A stretch of DNA of 64,000 nucleotides from Symbiodinium natans (lineage: Eukaryota > Sar > Dinophyceae > Suessiales > Symbiodiniaceae), in contig CAJNDS010002219.1 of NCBI GenBank assembly GCA_905221605.1, forward strand, positions 129,501 through 193,500. The letters are read 5' to 3'. Below the pieces are notes generated by a model, which was not told the DNA's origin, did not search any database, and saw only the letters and a list, made by a program, of their open reading frames with translations. Below, one piece after another: positions 49,314 to 59,877 of this stretch; position 1 is the first letter of the stretch; every line of letters starts with the position of its first letter. The translations under genes and the position numbers were made by a program.

Positions 49314-52300
49314 CTGAAGCTTAGGGTTTAGGGTTTCTGGGTTTAGGGTTTAGGGTTTCGGGTTGAGGGTTTAGGGCTTAGGCTTTAGGGTGTGTATCCA
49401 AGAGGCCTTCGGCTGGGCACCCGAGATATGTGGGTGGCTTTTTGCGGGATTTCATCAGGGACCATAGTCTAGAGAATTGACCACCATGTGCATGCTGGCT
49501 TGGATGGGATTTTCCAAAAATGGAGATGCCCCAAAGTCCTATAGCCCTCATTACAGGAATCGCCCAAAAAGGTAGATCTATTGTCGGATAAACCAGAGGC
49601 GGTCTTTCATGGAATGTCTTAAGCGATCAGCGCAGCATTCGACAGTACAAAACCCAGACCCAATGCAACATCAAGACAAGTCTTGATTTCCACAAATTTT
49701 GGCGGATGCTCATACAATAAGTAATCATTCCGAACAAGAAATCCTAAGACGCCTCGGGCCGTAGGTGTTTGGGGAGCATAAAGCAGGACGGGACCTTGTT
49801 TGGCACTTTTTTGCCTGAAATGGGTACCGCCCCAACCCCGCCCCAACCCGGTCCGCTGGAGATTGGCCCCATGTTTGCGAGGATAGCTGCCAAACACAAA
49901 CCCGAATTGAGCCACTGCCGGAGGTTGCCCCCCTCCCTCCCCCCCAATTCAAACCTGCTAAGCCTTCTGGTTCTGGCAGAACAAGTTCTGGACATTGAAA
50001 CGAAAGGCTCCCGGGGAGAGCTTTCGTGATGACTAGAACAAAACCCCTAACCCTAAACCCTAAACCCCAAGCCCTAAACCCTAAACCCTAAACCCTAAAC
50101 CCTACACCCTAAACCCTAAACCCTAAACCCTGAGTCTGGGACTACTGGTGCAAACAGAATGGCGGGGGAGAAGCTTGGCTGACGGTCTTTCTCCCTCTGC
50201 CAATGCTGAGGAAAGGTGCTGAGTCACAACTCAGCCAAGACTGCGGTGAGGGTTTGCAGGGAAACGGCAGGGACTGCAGGGCACTTTTTTTGTTTTTTTA
50301 GTCATTTCATACAGATGCCCGTCCTGCACCACCGTCTCTAAATGCACCAGCCATCAGGAGCCCTACACCCTACACCCTAGACCCTAAACCCTAAACCCTA
50401 AACTGCAGCCCCTACATCCTCTGTCCATTGCCCCTTCAGCCCTCAGCATGCTTTAAAGATTGTCGTGGAACACGGGAGCCCGCAAGCTCGTCCGGCAGCC
50501 TTACAAAGCGGGCTCAAAGTTGAAATCTGTCCAAGCAAGCACAAAATTTTAGGGTTTAGGGTTTAGGGTTTAGGGTTTAGGGTGTAGGGTGTAGGGTTCA
50601 GGGCTCTTGAATCAACAAGCTGCTGGCTGGGCCAAGAACCCAGCTGCAGTCGGTCCCCCTGTCTCTTGGCGCAACACCCCGCGCGTACACGCAGTTTAGG
50701 GTTTAGGGTTCAGGGTTTAGGGTTTAGGGTTTAGGGTTTGGGGTTTGGGGTTTGGGGTTTGGGGTTTGGGGTTTCGGGTTTGGGGTTTAGGGTTTCTGGG
50801 TTCTGGATTTGGGGTTCGGGGTTCGGGGTTCGGGGTTTAGGGCTTCTTGGCTGCTCCTCTCAGGCACATGGAGATGCGCAAGGCCAACTCACATTTTGGA
50901 GCTCGCGGTCGACCACTTGGCATTCCATGCAGCGGCCGTTCCTTTCACAAACGTGTTTTGGGTCAAAGGGTCGTTTAGGGTTTAGGGTTTAGGGTTTAGG
51001 GTTTAGGGCTTAGGGCTTAGGGCTTAGGGCTTAGGGCTTAGGGCTTAGGGCTTAGGGCTTAGGGCTTAGGGCTTAGGGTTTAGGTACGTTTTCTGGTCTC
51101 ATTATGCAAGCATGTTGACGAGAAATAGGCCTCAGCCCTAAGCCCGAAGCCCCAAACCCGAAACGAAACCCTAAGTCAAGGGGTGCCGGGTTCTCTCGAA
51201 AACAAGCGGGAGATCTCTCCGTAGCCCTAAACCCTAAACCCTAAACCCTAAACCCTAAACCCTAAACCCTAAACCCTAAACCCTAAACCCTAAACCCTAA
51301 ACCCTAAACCCTAAACCCTAAACCTAAACCGTAAACGCAGAATTTGCAACCTGGAGGCGCGCGGTGAACTCCTTTGAGCTTAGTCTCCAGTTGTTCTTCA
51401 CGCACTCCTCCGGGTTTGGGGTTCAGGGTTCAGGGTTTAGGGTTTAGGGTTTAGGGTTTAGGGTTTAGGGTTTAGGGTTTAGGGTTCAGGGTTCAGGGTT
51501 TAGGGGTTTAGGGTTTCGGGTTTAGGGTTTAGGGCTCAGGGTTTAGGGTTTGGGAGTTGAGGAGATTAAGTTTGGGAATTTGGGAGTTTAGGAGTTTGGG
51601 AGTTTAGGGTTCAGGGTTTCGGGTTTCGGGTTTGGGGCGGAGGAGTTTAGGGGTCTGGGATTTAGCGTTTTTTCGAGTCTAGAGCTGAGGGTCAAGGCAT
51701 GTGAGTACGCAGCTGAACAAGACTCTGCTGCAAATCTCCTGCAGGAGCGCTGAGGGCGTCTGCCCCATTGCTTCAATCTGGCGTCAGGAAACCCTAAACC
51801 CTAAACCCTAAACCCTAAATCCTAAACCCTAAACCCTAAACCCTAAACCCTAAACCCTAAACCCTAAACCCTAAACCCTAAACCCTAAACCCTAAACCCT
51901 AAACCCTAAACCCTAGACCCTAAAGCTCTCTTCTTGGGGGTTTGGGGCTTCGGGCTGAGGATGCCTCTGTATCCTGATAGGACCTCCTAGAAGGGACCCT
52001 GAATTTCGAAAGTAGCCACAAACCCTAAACACGAACCCCTCAAGAGGATCTAGGAAGTAGAACCACCTAAACCGATAACCGCGTACCCTCCACAGCCAAA
52101 ACCCCAAAAACCCAAAACCCTAAACCCTGAACCCTACCCCGCCCCCCCTCGCCCCCCCCCCAAGAGAAATGAGTTCTTCGGAGCGTTTATAAGGGAGGTC
52201 AGCTTTTCCTCCAAAGTCTCTGGAGTTGGGAAGTTTTGGGTTTAGGGCTTCAAGAGCAGTCCTTCACAAAAGGGCTTAGGGTTTAGGGTTTAGGATTTAG

Positions 52301-53626
52301 GATTTAGGGTTTAGGGTTTAAGGTTTGGGGTTTGGGGTTTAGGGTTTAGGGTTTAGGGTTTAGGGTTTAGGGTTTAGGGTTTAGGGTTTAGGGTTTAGGT
52401 ACCTGTTCCCTGACCCTGCGCTTCCTAAACCCGAAACCCTGAACCCAAAACCCTAAAGCCTGAATCCTACACCCTACACCCTAAACCCTAAACCCTAAAC
52501 CCTAAACCCTAAAACCCTAAACCCTAAACCCTAAACCCCAAACCCCAAACCCTGAACCTCAAACCCTAAACCCGAAGTCAAGTCCCCCAAAAACTTCCCA
52601 GGTAGCCTTGGAGAGAACCTTGGGCAAACCCACAGCAGACCTTGGCAGCACCACTGGAAGAACTGGGGGGTTAAGGATTTAGGATTTAGGGTTTAGGGTT
52701 TAGGGTTAGGGAACCTGCTTTTACAGGGCCCCGCGTAGGTTCCTAAGAAGCAGAAAGTTGACAATGTAGGGAAAGCTCTACATGTGAGCACCTTCTGCGT
52801 TTAAACTTTAAACCCTAAACCCTAAACCCCAAACCCCAAACCCTAAACCCCAAACCCTAAACCCTAAACCCCAAAAGCCCAAACCCCAAACCCTAAACCC
52901 TGCACACGCTCTTAGGCAGGTCCGGCTTGGCCCCGATGGTAAGCTCGGCACGCCCACTGCATTGGCCCACCGCGATATCTTGGCCAGTTGTAGCCTTAGC
53001 TGGGTTTAGGGTTTAGGGTTTGTGGTTTGGGGTTTAGGGTTTGGGGTTTGGGGGGTTGGGGGGTTGGGGGGTTGGGGGGTTGGGGGGTTGGGGGGTTGGG
53101 GGGTTGGGGTTTGGGTTTAGGACATGCACATGCTAGAAGCAGCTATTTGCTGAACAAGCCCAGAAACACAATCAGAATAGAATAAAAACAAAAATAGTCC
53201 TTAAGAAACAATATTCTTATTTACAAGGGCAATGTGGGGATTCTCATGTCTTTTTGGGGTTCTTAAGCAAATGGTAGGAAGGAGGCGGCTGGCCTAAGTG
53301 CAGAGACAGAGAGCAGGTATCGGATTCTTGTCACATCTACTATTTCTGCGGTTCACAACCATCAACCCTAAACCCTAAACCCTAACCCCCTAGCAAACAT
53401 GCTGAGAGCCTTCCGGAACACGCGTCTCTATCTGTAGGCTGATGGGAAGTTATACCTTGACGTGTTGTAAGTAGGATAACTATCTAAACCCTCGTTTGGG
53501 GTCTTCTAGCCCTAAACCCTAAACCCTAAACCCTAAACCCTAGGCTCTACAGCTGCAGATGAAGCTTAGAGGTAACAGCCCATTCTTTCACTTCTCAGTC
53601 GACTGGGCCATCGGGCCGAAGACGCA
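49314..53626. repeat. Intronic/intergenic mosaic between coiled-coil and HADH loci
   Basis: Arrays of note: CTTAGGG 51005-51075, CCCTAAA 51224-51330 and 51788-51920, TTTAGGG 52320-52400, CCCTAAA/CCCCAAA 52460-52575 and 52805-52900, TTGGGGGG 53049-53105. The island 52910-52985 is open (VGQCSGRAELTIGAK), faintly like an FKBP domain but unassigned. Confidence 0.55.
50893..50942 (-). CDS. Candidate exon: RNGRCMECQVVDRELQN
   Basis: Open segment with acceptor GAAAG^G and donor AAT^GTGAGT, a strong-looking GT site. Contains a C-x-x-C pair. Gene membership uncertain. Confidence 0.5.
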
Positions 53627-53682
53627 GCAGACATCAATGTCGCTTGGTCTGATGGCCATGCCCTCTTCCAGGCATTTGAAAC
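53627..53682 (-). CDS. HADH exon: CLEEGMAIRPSDID
   Basis: Encodes FKCLEEGMAIRPSDIDVCCV and FG, the conserved LeEGiaxrxsDIDxvxxxG motif near the enzyme's C-terminus. The acceptor is GCCAG^GT. The following G-FP...RGGP exon was not found. Confidence 0.87.
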
Positions 53683-53872
53683 CTGGCGTTTAGGGGTTAG
53701 GGTTTAGGGTTTAGGGTTTAGGGTTTAGGGTTTAGGGTTTAGGGTTTAGGGTTTAGGGTTTAGGGTTTAGGGTCCGGGGTTTAGAGTTTTGGGTGTAGAG
53801 TTCAGGGTTTAGGGCTTAGGGGGCTTACAGGAGAGTGTAGGTCGCCTACACTACACTTCTCCTCGTCGCGGC

Positions 53873-53915
53873 CTTCATTGACGACGGGCAAGTAGAGCAT
53901 GTCGATGACATCTTC
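53873..53915 (-). CDS. HADH exon: EDVIDMLYLPVVNE
   Basis: Matches the (E)xxIxxRxxxPMVNE helix of the family. It ends GAAG^GC; the next exon resumes GT-TTC, giving VVNEGFKCLEEG across the junction. Confidence 0.85.
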
Positions 53916-54154
53916 CTTTTTGGGTTTAGGGTTTAGGGTTTTAGGGTTTAGGGTTTAGGGTTTAGGGTTTAGGGTAGGATTAGGGGGAACTTTGGGGATG
54001 TAGACCCTCTGAATGAGGTCTCTGTTTAAGAGAGCCAGAAGAGGGGTAAGAAGGGTCCCCTTTTGAAGGGTCCCCCTTTATCCTACCTAGGATCCTGGGC
54101 ACAGCAGGGACCATTGAATGGCCCCATAGTCAAGGTTCGACGCACAGAGAGAGC

Positions 54155-54190
<36 letters not shown>

Positions 54191-54304
54191 GTGAAATCTA
54201 TGCACGCTGATTCAAGCCACAAACTCTAAACCCTAACCCAGAAACCTTAAACCCTAAACCCTAAACCCTAAACCCTAAATCCTCAAGCCCTAATCCCTGA
54301 GGGT

Positions 54305-54396
54305 GTGGAATGGATACTCCGGGCTGCGGCAGACTTCATCTCTGGCGTCCCAGCCTTGTCCATCGACGTCTGCTGCACGCCAATGTTCTTCCAGAC
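54305..54396 (-). CDS. HADH candidate exon between GFYKYD and NEG exons
   Basis: After GCGCAG^GTC the segment is open in two frames (VWKNIGVQQTSMDKAGTPEM or RLEEHWRAADVDGQGWDAR), so frame and end are unresolved. Placed by order and by the flanking C- and G-type arrays. Confidence 0.4.
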
Positions 54397-54569
54397 CTGC
54401 GCAAATACATTTAGGGCTTAGGGTTGTTTAGGGTTTAGGGTGTAGGGTGTAGGGTTTAGGGTTTAGGGTTTCGGGTTTAGGGTTTAGGGTTTAGGGTTTA
54501 GGGTTTAGGGTTTAGGGTTTAGGGTGTAGGGTGTAGGGTGTAGGGTTTAGGGTTTAGGGTTTAGGGCTA

Positions 54570-54682
54570 CTAGACCCACGAGTAACCTAGGAATCAAAAG
54601 GGTGCCCTTTCTGGTTTCAAGGGGCTTATAGGGGAACCTAAACCCTAAGAGAAGGGAATAAGGACCTACTCTGGGTCCGAGA
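54570..54682. mobile_element. Foldback element, family F6, third copy
   Basis: Begins CTAGACCCACGAGTAACC and ends near TACTCTGGGTCC, with GGGGAACCTAAACCC inside as in the other two copies. Confidence 0.68.
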
Positions 54683-55090
54683 CTACTTACAGTAAACTCC
54701 ATAAGGTTGGAACATGGTTTGCGGACGATGTAGTGCTGGGATTCCCTTTCGTAACCCTCTTGGGGTATGAGGATAATGATGTCTCAACTTTTGAGGTTTA
54801 GGGCTTCAGACTTGGGCCCGAAGTGTTGAAATGATCCTCTTGAGCCCACTACGGGCAAATAAGAAATAACCCCAAGGGCCTACTAGATACCCCATGCGTC
54901 CCCAAAGTGAACTCAAGAAGTGCCTAAGGAACTTCCCACGTCAACCGTACACGTGGTTCTTTGCTTTTTGCTTCTGTTTAAGGGGAAGGGAGGGTCGGGA
55001 GGGGTTAGCGCTCAGGGTTTAGGGTTTAGGGTTTAGGGCTTAGGGTTTAGGGTTTAGGGTTTGGGGTTTAGGGTCTAGGGTTTAGGGTGT

Positions 55091-55183
55091 TTCATCACGC
55101 ATGTCTCGCTGCGCCTGCTGGATGATGGCTTCGGCGTCGGGATCTCGGCTACTTCGTCGCTTCTCATCGTACTTGTAGAACCC
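55091..55183 (-). CDS. HADH exon: GFYKYDEKRR
   Basis: Encodes GFYKYDEKRRSSRDPDAEAI then a Gln/Arg-rich helix, the conserved GFYxYD turn of the C-terminal domain. The acceptor is GTCAG^GGG. The exact donor near 55091 is uncertain. Confidence 0.78.
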
Positions 55184-55611
55184 CTGACAAAGGAATAGGG
55201 TTGAGTGTTTAGTGTTTAGTGTTTAGTGCTTAGGGTTTAGGGTTTAGGGTTTGGGGTTTAGGGTTTAGGGTTCAGGGTTTAGGGCGTAGGGTTTGTTTTA
55301 GGGTTTGGTTTCGGCTTGAGGGTTTAGGGTCTAGGGTTTGGGTTTGGTGCCAACTTCGGGTTCTTCAGACACAAACGGGGGTTTCCGCAAATAGGGTACC
55401 CTTTCTCATTCAATTTGGGGTTACCCTGTTTTGGTGAATGCCCAAATTTGATGGCTGTGCTGATCTCTCCGACCAGTGCTGACTCATGCCGGCACGTTGT
55501 CAGCAGAATTCGTCCCCGAAATCGCCAGCCAAAAACCTCTGGCAGATGCCTTGCCATTCTTCTGCCCGAAACGCTCAGCTTTGTACCTGTGCGCAAGGAT
55601 TTAATAAGATG

Positions 55612-55697
55612 GCCCTTGAAACCTTTTGAACAAGATTCCTAAATCTCATCCTCTTAAAACCAATAAAGGAAAACATAAAGTGTCCCAAGGGCCTGCC
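55612..55697. mobile_element. Foldback element, family F7
   Basis: Ends GGCCCTTGAAACC and CCCAAGGGCC, with CCTCTTAAAACCAATAAAGG inside. Related copies near 6783, 37086, 46855 and 54832. Confidence 0.6.
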
Positions 55698-55783
55698 CTG
55701 ATGAGACTGCTTAGGGATTTGTATAGGGCCCTTCTGGGGGTATCGGTATCTTCTGATACCTCAGGGTAGCTACACGGTCCCTT

Positions 55784-55915
55784 AGTTTTGGCCCTTAAAC
55801 GGGGACCCCTTCTACACCCCTTGGAGACTCCATACAGCCCAAGGGCCCCTATTTCAGAACCCTTTAGAGGAGGTAAGGGACCACTTTAAGGGCCCAAAAA
55901 ACTACCCTGAGAGAA
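55784..55915. mobile_element. Foldback element, family F8, second copy
   Basis: Shares GGTAGCT..C.CGGTCCCTTA, GGGGACCCCT, CCCAAGGGCC and GGTAAGGGACCA with the 38418 copy. Confidence 0.6.
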
Positions 55916-56012
55916 AGCCCACCCTGAACCCTAAACCCTAAACCCTAAACCCTAAACTCTAAACCCTAAACCCTAAACTCTAAACCCTAAACCCTAAACC
56001 CCCTTAGATAGC

Positions 56013-56045
56013 CTGTGAGGCTGGCTTGCCCGGGCTGTTTGTGAT
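56013..56045 (-). CDS. HADH exon: NSPGKPASQ
   Basis: An 11-codon exon between GGCCAG^ATC and TCACAG^GC. It joins to GFYKYDEK as PGKPASQ-GFYKYD, resembling the family's GxKxxxGFYxYD. Confidence 0.6.
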
Positions 56046-56099
56046 CTGGCCGTTCATTTGCAGGAGACGACAAGTTCAAAAAAAGGCTGCTGCTCATAG

Positions 56100-56271
56100 T
56101 CATCGTAGAGGATAGCAGATAGTAGATAGTAGATCGTAGATCGTAGATAGTAGATAGTAGGTAATAGATAGTAGATCATGGATAGTAGCAGATAATAGAT
56201 AGCAGATAGTAGATAGTAGATAGTAGGTAGTAGGTAGTAGGTAGTAGGCAGTGGTAGTGGTAGTGGTAGTG

Positions 56272-56345
<74 letters not shown>

Positions 56346-56392
56346 CGTAGTAGTAGGTAGTAGTCGTAGTAGTAGTAGTTTGTAGTAGTCTC
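56100..56392 (+). repeat. GTA trinucleotide microsatellite
   Basis: About 290 bp of TAGTAGATAG grading into nearly pure (GTA)n at 56265-56350. Confidence 0.9.
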
Positions 56393-56441
56393 CTGAGAGT
56401 TCAGGGAGCCTTGGACTGCCCGGAGATGTTCACTTTGTCGG

Positions 56442-56492
56442 CTTGGCAGGCATCTGAGGTCGCAACATTGCGTCGAAGACATTCTTGTCCGG
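56442..56492 (-). CDS. HADH candidate exon: PDKNVFDAMLRPQM
   Basis: Open minus-strand segment after GCCCAG^CCG, reading PDKNVFDAMLRPQMPAK. It fits the linker before the GxKxxxGFYxYD motif but has no decisive motif. Confidence 0.4.
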
Positions 56493-56896
56493 CTGGGCAA
56501 GTCCCGCCCTAAGTCCACCAAGGGAGTCATACTCGGAACCCTAAGGACCTACCCCCAAGAGGTTCCCTTAACATACGCCTCAATATGGCCTTAAGATTGC
56601 CTTAAGAGGACCTTTAGAAAAGGGTCCCCAAACCTAAGGGTACAACCTTCGGGGTCCGAGGTAAAATCCCATGACTCCAAGAGCTTCGGCGCAAAGTCTG
56701 GGCTAAAAAAGGCCTTCGCCACTGGAGGCGACCATTTCTTCTTACGGTAAGAACACGAATGATCGCAAGTATAAGTCTCGATGCTTGCTCCAGAACTATA
56801 ATTTCTTCTTGTGATCGTCACAACCATGATCGTAAGTGTCAGTCTCGACCCTCGCTCAAACCTCAAAGGCAGGTGTTGGTCTCAAGCTCCAAGTGG

Positions 56897-56974
56897 CTTG
56901 GCGCGCTCGCGGCCAAAGAGGTCGATCCCCACCAGGTCGTTCATCCGAGATGGGCCCATGCGCATGCCGTACGC
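56897..56974 (-). CDS. HADH exon: MGPSRMNDLVGIDLFG
   Basis: Encodes AYGMRMGPSRMNDLVGIDLF and a basic end: the start of the C-terminal helical domain (GMPMGPFxMxDLxGxD in the family). The acceptor is AGAGAG^GCG. Confidence 0.85.
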
Positions 56975-57340
56975 CTCTCTGGGCTTAGGGTTTAGGGGTC
57001 ACCCTAAACCCGAAACCCTGAAACCTAGACACCCTAAACCCTGACCCTAAACCCTACACCCAGAGTTCAGGATTTGGAGTGTCGGTAATACAGTACCCGG
57101 ATGAGGCCACGCAAGGCCAGCTTCAAGAACTGAGGACAGGTACAGATAGGCTTCCTGCAAAGCGGTGGCCGCATCAGATGTGCTTGCTAGCTCTGCATCA
57201 CAATCAGAGTTTAGGGTTTAGGGTTTAGGGTTTAGGTTCCTTGCACACACTTGTATGACTCGCCAAGGCACTACATAGGGAAGGGCACCAATTCCCACGT
57301 GCCATGTTAAGAGCCAGTAAGTCAACCTACGTTCACGGTC

Positions 57341-57584
57341 AAACCCTAACCCTAACCCTAACCCTACACCCTACACCCTACACCCTACACCCTACACCCT
57401 ACACCCTACACCCTAAACCCTAAACCCTAAACCCTAAACCCTAAACCCTAAACCCTAAATCCTAAACCCTAAACCCTAAACCCTAAACCCTAAACCCTAA
57501 ACCCTAAACCCTAGCTTCGTTTCTCAAACTCCTTAACAGCATAACCCTAAACCCTAACTTCGTTTCTCAAATTCCTTAACAGCA
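57341..57584 (-). repeat. CCCTAACC/CCCTACA/CCCTAAA array with duplicated flank
   Basis: Blocks of CCCTAA, CCCTACA (57362-57412) and CCCTAAA. A 28-bp sequence starting CTTCGTTTCTCAAA follows the array twice (57514-57541 and 57557-57584), with two short repeats between the copies. Confidence 0.85.
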
Positions 57585-57611
57585 TCCCAGAGGTGGCTCT
57601 CCGTTCCTGGC

Positions 57612-57646
57612 CTCGGCGGCGTCGTCAATTTCGTGGGGCAGCAAGC
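57612..57646 (-). CDS. HADH exon: LLPHEIDDAAE
   Basis: Reads GLLPHEIDDAAE (first Gly codon split) with TGGAG^GC and GCCGAG^GC boundaries. It matches the eGxxPxxIDxAxxxFGMxMGP stretch and continues into AYGMRMGP. Confidence 0.75.
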
Positions 57647-57661
57647 CTCCATGAGAGCTCG

Positions 57662-57915
57662 GGGTAGGGTTTAGGGTTTAGGGTTTAGGGTTTAGGGTTT
57701 AGGGTTTAGGGTTTAGGGTTTAGGGTTTAGGGCTTAGGGTTTAGGGTTTCGGGTTTCGGGTTTAGGGTTTAGGGTTTAGGGTTTAGGGTTTAGGGTTTAG
57801 GGTTTAGGGTTTAGGGTTTCGGGTTTAGGGCTTAGGGCTTAGGGTTTAGGGATTAGGGTTTAGGGTTTAGGATTGAGGGTTAGGGTTTAGGGTTTAGGGC
57901 TTAGGGCTTAGGTTT
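57662..57915 (+). repeat. TTTAGGG array
   Basis: About 250 bp with a few CTTAGGG and TTTCGGG units, on the acceptor side of the LLPHEIDDAAE exon. Confidence 0.88.
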
Positions 57916-58418
57916 ACGGTACACAGAACGATGCTCCCCTTGGGAACCATCTCAAGTATGTTTTTTCAATTGTTAAGATGTTGATACCCTAAACCCTAAA
58001 CCCTCAACCCTAAACCCTAAACCATAAACCCTAAACCCTAAAATGCCCGTGACCCATGCTTTGGAGTTTAACCCCTCAAGGAGTCAAAGAGAGCACTAAT
58101 GGGTTGAATGTGTTGCCTAGGTATAACAGGGTGACGTTTTAGGTTAACTGGGGGTTTCTTACAAGTCCCTAAACCATTAATTCGAAACCCTAAACCCTCC
58201 AAACAGGGATGAGGGTGCCACTGGGCATCCTAGTATATGTGGATGTGGAGCGAGGTGTTTCTGTGATGCTTCAGTAAGGGCTCAAGAAGCGCGAAAGAGC
58301 CTGCGAGAAACTCGGGATGAGTCTACTTAGGAAGCAAAGTTCAAGGACGGAGAAAGACCTACATGCAGAAAAGCGCAACCACGCCCTAAAGCCTAAACCC
58401 TGTCTCCGCTGGCCCTGC

Positions 58419-58458
58419 CTTTGTGCAGCAGGTAAGGAAACCCGGAGACGCCCATGAC
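58419..58458 (-). CDS. HADH exon: GFPYLLHK
   Basis: Reads VMGVSGFPYLLHK between CTCAG^GTC and AAAG^GC, in phase with both neighbours: it links the NR motif to GLLPHEIDDA. Short, so supported mainly by phase and order. Confidence 0.6.
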
Positions 58459-58682
58459 CTGAGCGTCAGCAAATCACCCAACGTACTGAGCCCAGGCCTC
58501 AAGCGAAGAACGAAGCGGCTAGGGCTTTGGTTTTTTTTTGGGGGGGGGGGGGGGGAATATAGGGGCCTTAATGACTAGAATAGGGTTTTGGGGGTCATTT
58601 TTGCAGAATTTTCTAGGGGCCCTTAGGGAATACTAGGTAGTACTTCTTCCGACCCCTATAGCGATCGCTTAGCGCTTCGGGC

Positions 58683-58844
58683 TTACTTGGAGGTTCATGG
58701 CACTCATTCCCCAACGATAACTGTACTTAGAACTGTGCTTATAACCATCTTAGGGCACTTAAGGGGCTTATAAGTGGGCTATGTTATAAGTAGGTTATAA
58801 GTACAGTTAAAATATTTTAATAAGTACCATGAACCTCCAAGTAG
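58683..58844. mobile_element. Foldback element, family F5, second full copy
   Basis: Ends TTACTTGGAGGTTCATGG and CCATGAACCTCCAAGTAG. GGGCACTTAAGGGGCTTATA aligns with the 48905 copy. Confidence 0.8.
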
Positions 58845-58955
58845 GGGGTCCTAAACCCCAAACCCCAAACCCTAAACCCTAAACACTAAACACTAAACCC
58901 TAAACCCTAAACCTTAGGGGTAGGTAAAACCCCAAGATACCCAGGGCCGAGAAAC

Positions 58956-59000
58956 TCGATTCGCGATGAAGCCGCTGCAGTTGCCGACCAAGCAGGTGAC
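58956..59000 (-). CDS. HADH exon: VTCLVGNCSGFIANR
   Basis: Carries the nearly invariant V-x-D/N-x-x-GF-x-x-NR motif of 3-hydroxyacyl-CoA dehydrogenases. The acceptor is CAGCAG^GTC. The donor is CGA^GT. Confidence 0.85.
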
Positions 59001-59354
59001 CTGCTGTGGTGGGGGGGCTTAGGGTTTAGGGCTTAGGGTTTAGGGTAGGGCTTAGGGCTTAGGGTGTAGGATTTCGGGCTTAGGCTTTAGGGATTAGAGG
59101 GCTTAGGGTTTTTAAAAACGGTGGGTAGTGTTTGTGAGGAGGCTTCAAGTGCCGCACGGGCTGAGGCGTCTGGGGGTTTAGGGTTGAGGGTTTAGGGTTT
59201 ACTGTAGGGCTTAGGGCTTGTTAGGCGAAAATTGCTGAAACCCAGCAGGCAGCCGTCGCGCAATCTGCCATCCCCCATTCCCCGGCCCCGTGGGGGTTTA
59301 CGATAATCGGTGTACCCAATGAGGTCCTGTTGATATGGGGATCCTACGATTTGG

Positions 59355-59610
59355 GTTTAGGGTTTAGGGTTTAGGGTTTAGGGTTTAGGGTTTAGGGTTT
59401 AGGGTTTAGGGTTTAGGGTTTAGGGTTTAGGGTTTAGGGTTTAGGGTTTAGGGTTTAGGGTTTAGGGTTTAGGGTTTAGGGTTTAGGGTTTAGGTTAGGG
59501 TTTAGGGTTTAGGGTTTAGGGTTTAGGGTTTAGGGTTTAGGGTTTAGGGTTTAGGGTTTAGGGTTTAGGGTTTAGGGTTTAGGGTTTAGGGTTTAGGGTT
59601 TAGGGTTTAG
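59355..59610 (+). repeat. Longest nearly pure TTTAGGG array
   Basis: About 255 bp of TTTAGGG broken by a single shortened unit near 59492. Confidence 0.9.
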
Positions 59611-59826
59611 CTCCCACGTAGCTTCGAAAGACAAAGCCGCCCTTCCGGCAGGGCCGGAAGGGGATCAGGGACCCTTCCAACCACCAAAAACTGAACTCCT
59701 AAACGCCAGGATCACAAAACCCCCAACTCCAAACCTGTCAACCCTAAACCTTACGGCCGAGCCCCAAAACCTAAACACAAAACCCTAAACCCTAAAATCC
59801 TAAACCCTAAACCCAAAACCCAAGGC

Positions 59827-59877
59827 CTTCTTCAGCTTCGAGCCGAAGGCCATGGCCGTGGCAATGGTGTCGGGGGA
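59827..59877 (-). CDS. HADH exon: SPDTIATAMAFGSKLKK
   Basis: A 17-codon exon between CCAAG^TCC and AAGAAG^GC. It joins in phase to VTCLVGNCSGF, reproducing the T-S-x-xTxxxAxxFxxxLxKxxV region. C-type array on the donor side, G-type on the acceptor side. Confidence 0.8.

Larger units (their letters stand above)
43253..51408 (-). other. Host coiled-coil protein gene locus, many small exons
   Basis: Minus-strand islands with AG acceptors and GC or GT donors translate into charged helical segments rich in Ala, Glu, Arg, Gln and Leu. No catalytic or family motif was recognised, and the islands could belong to more than one gene. Same strand as both flanking genes. Best candidates are listed as exons; islands at 51,355-51,408 (REEQLETKLKG), 50,610-50,680 and 51,680-51,780 are weaker. 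Function unknown; cytoskeletal or scaffold proteins often look like this. Confidence 0.5.

Noticed and set aside
52905-52985. FKBP-like exon (VGQCSGRAELTIGAK)
   Set aside because: The resemblance is short and the neighbouring conserved FKBP parts were not found; left unassigned.
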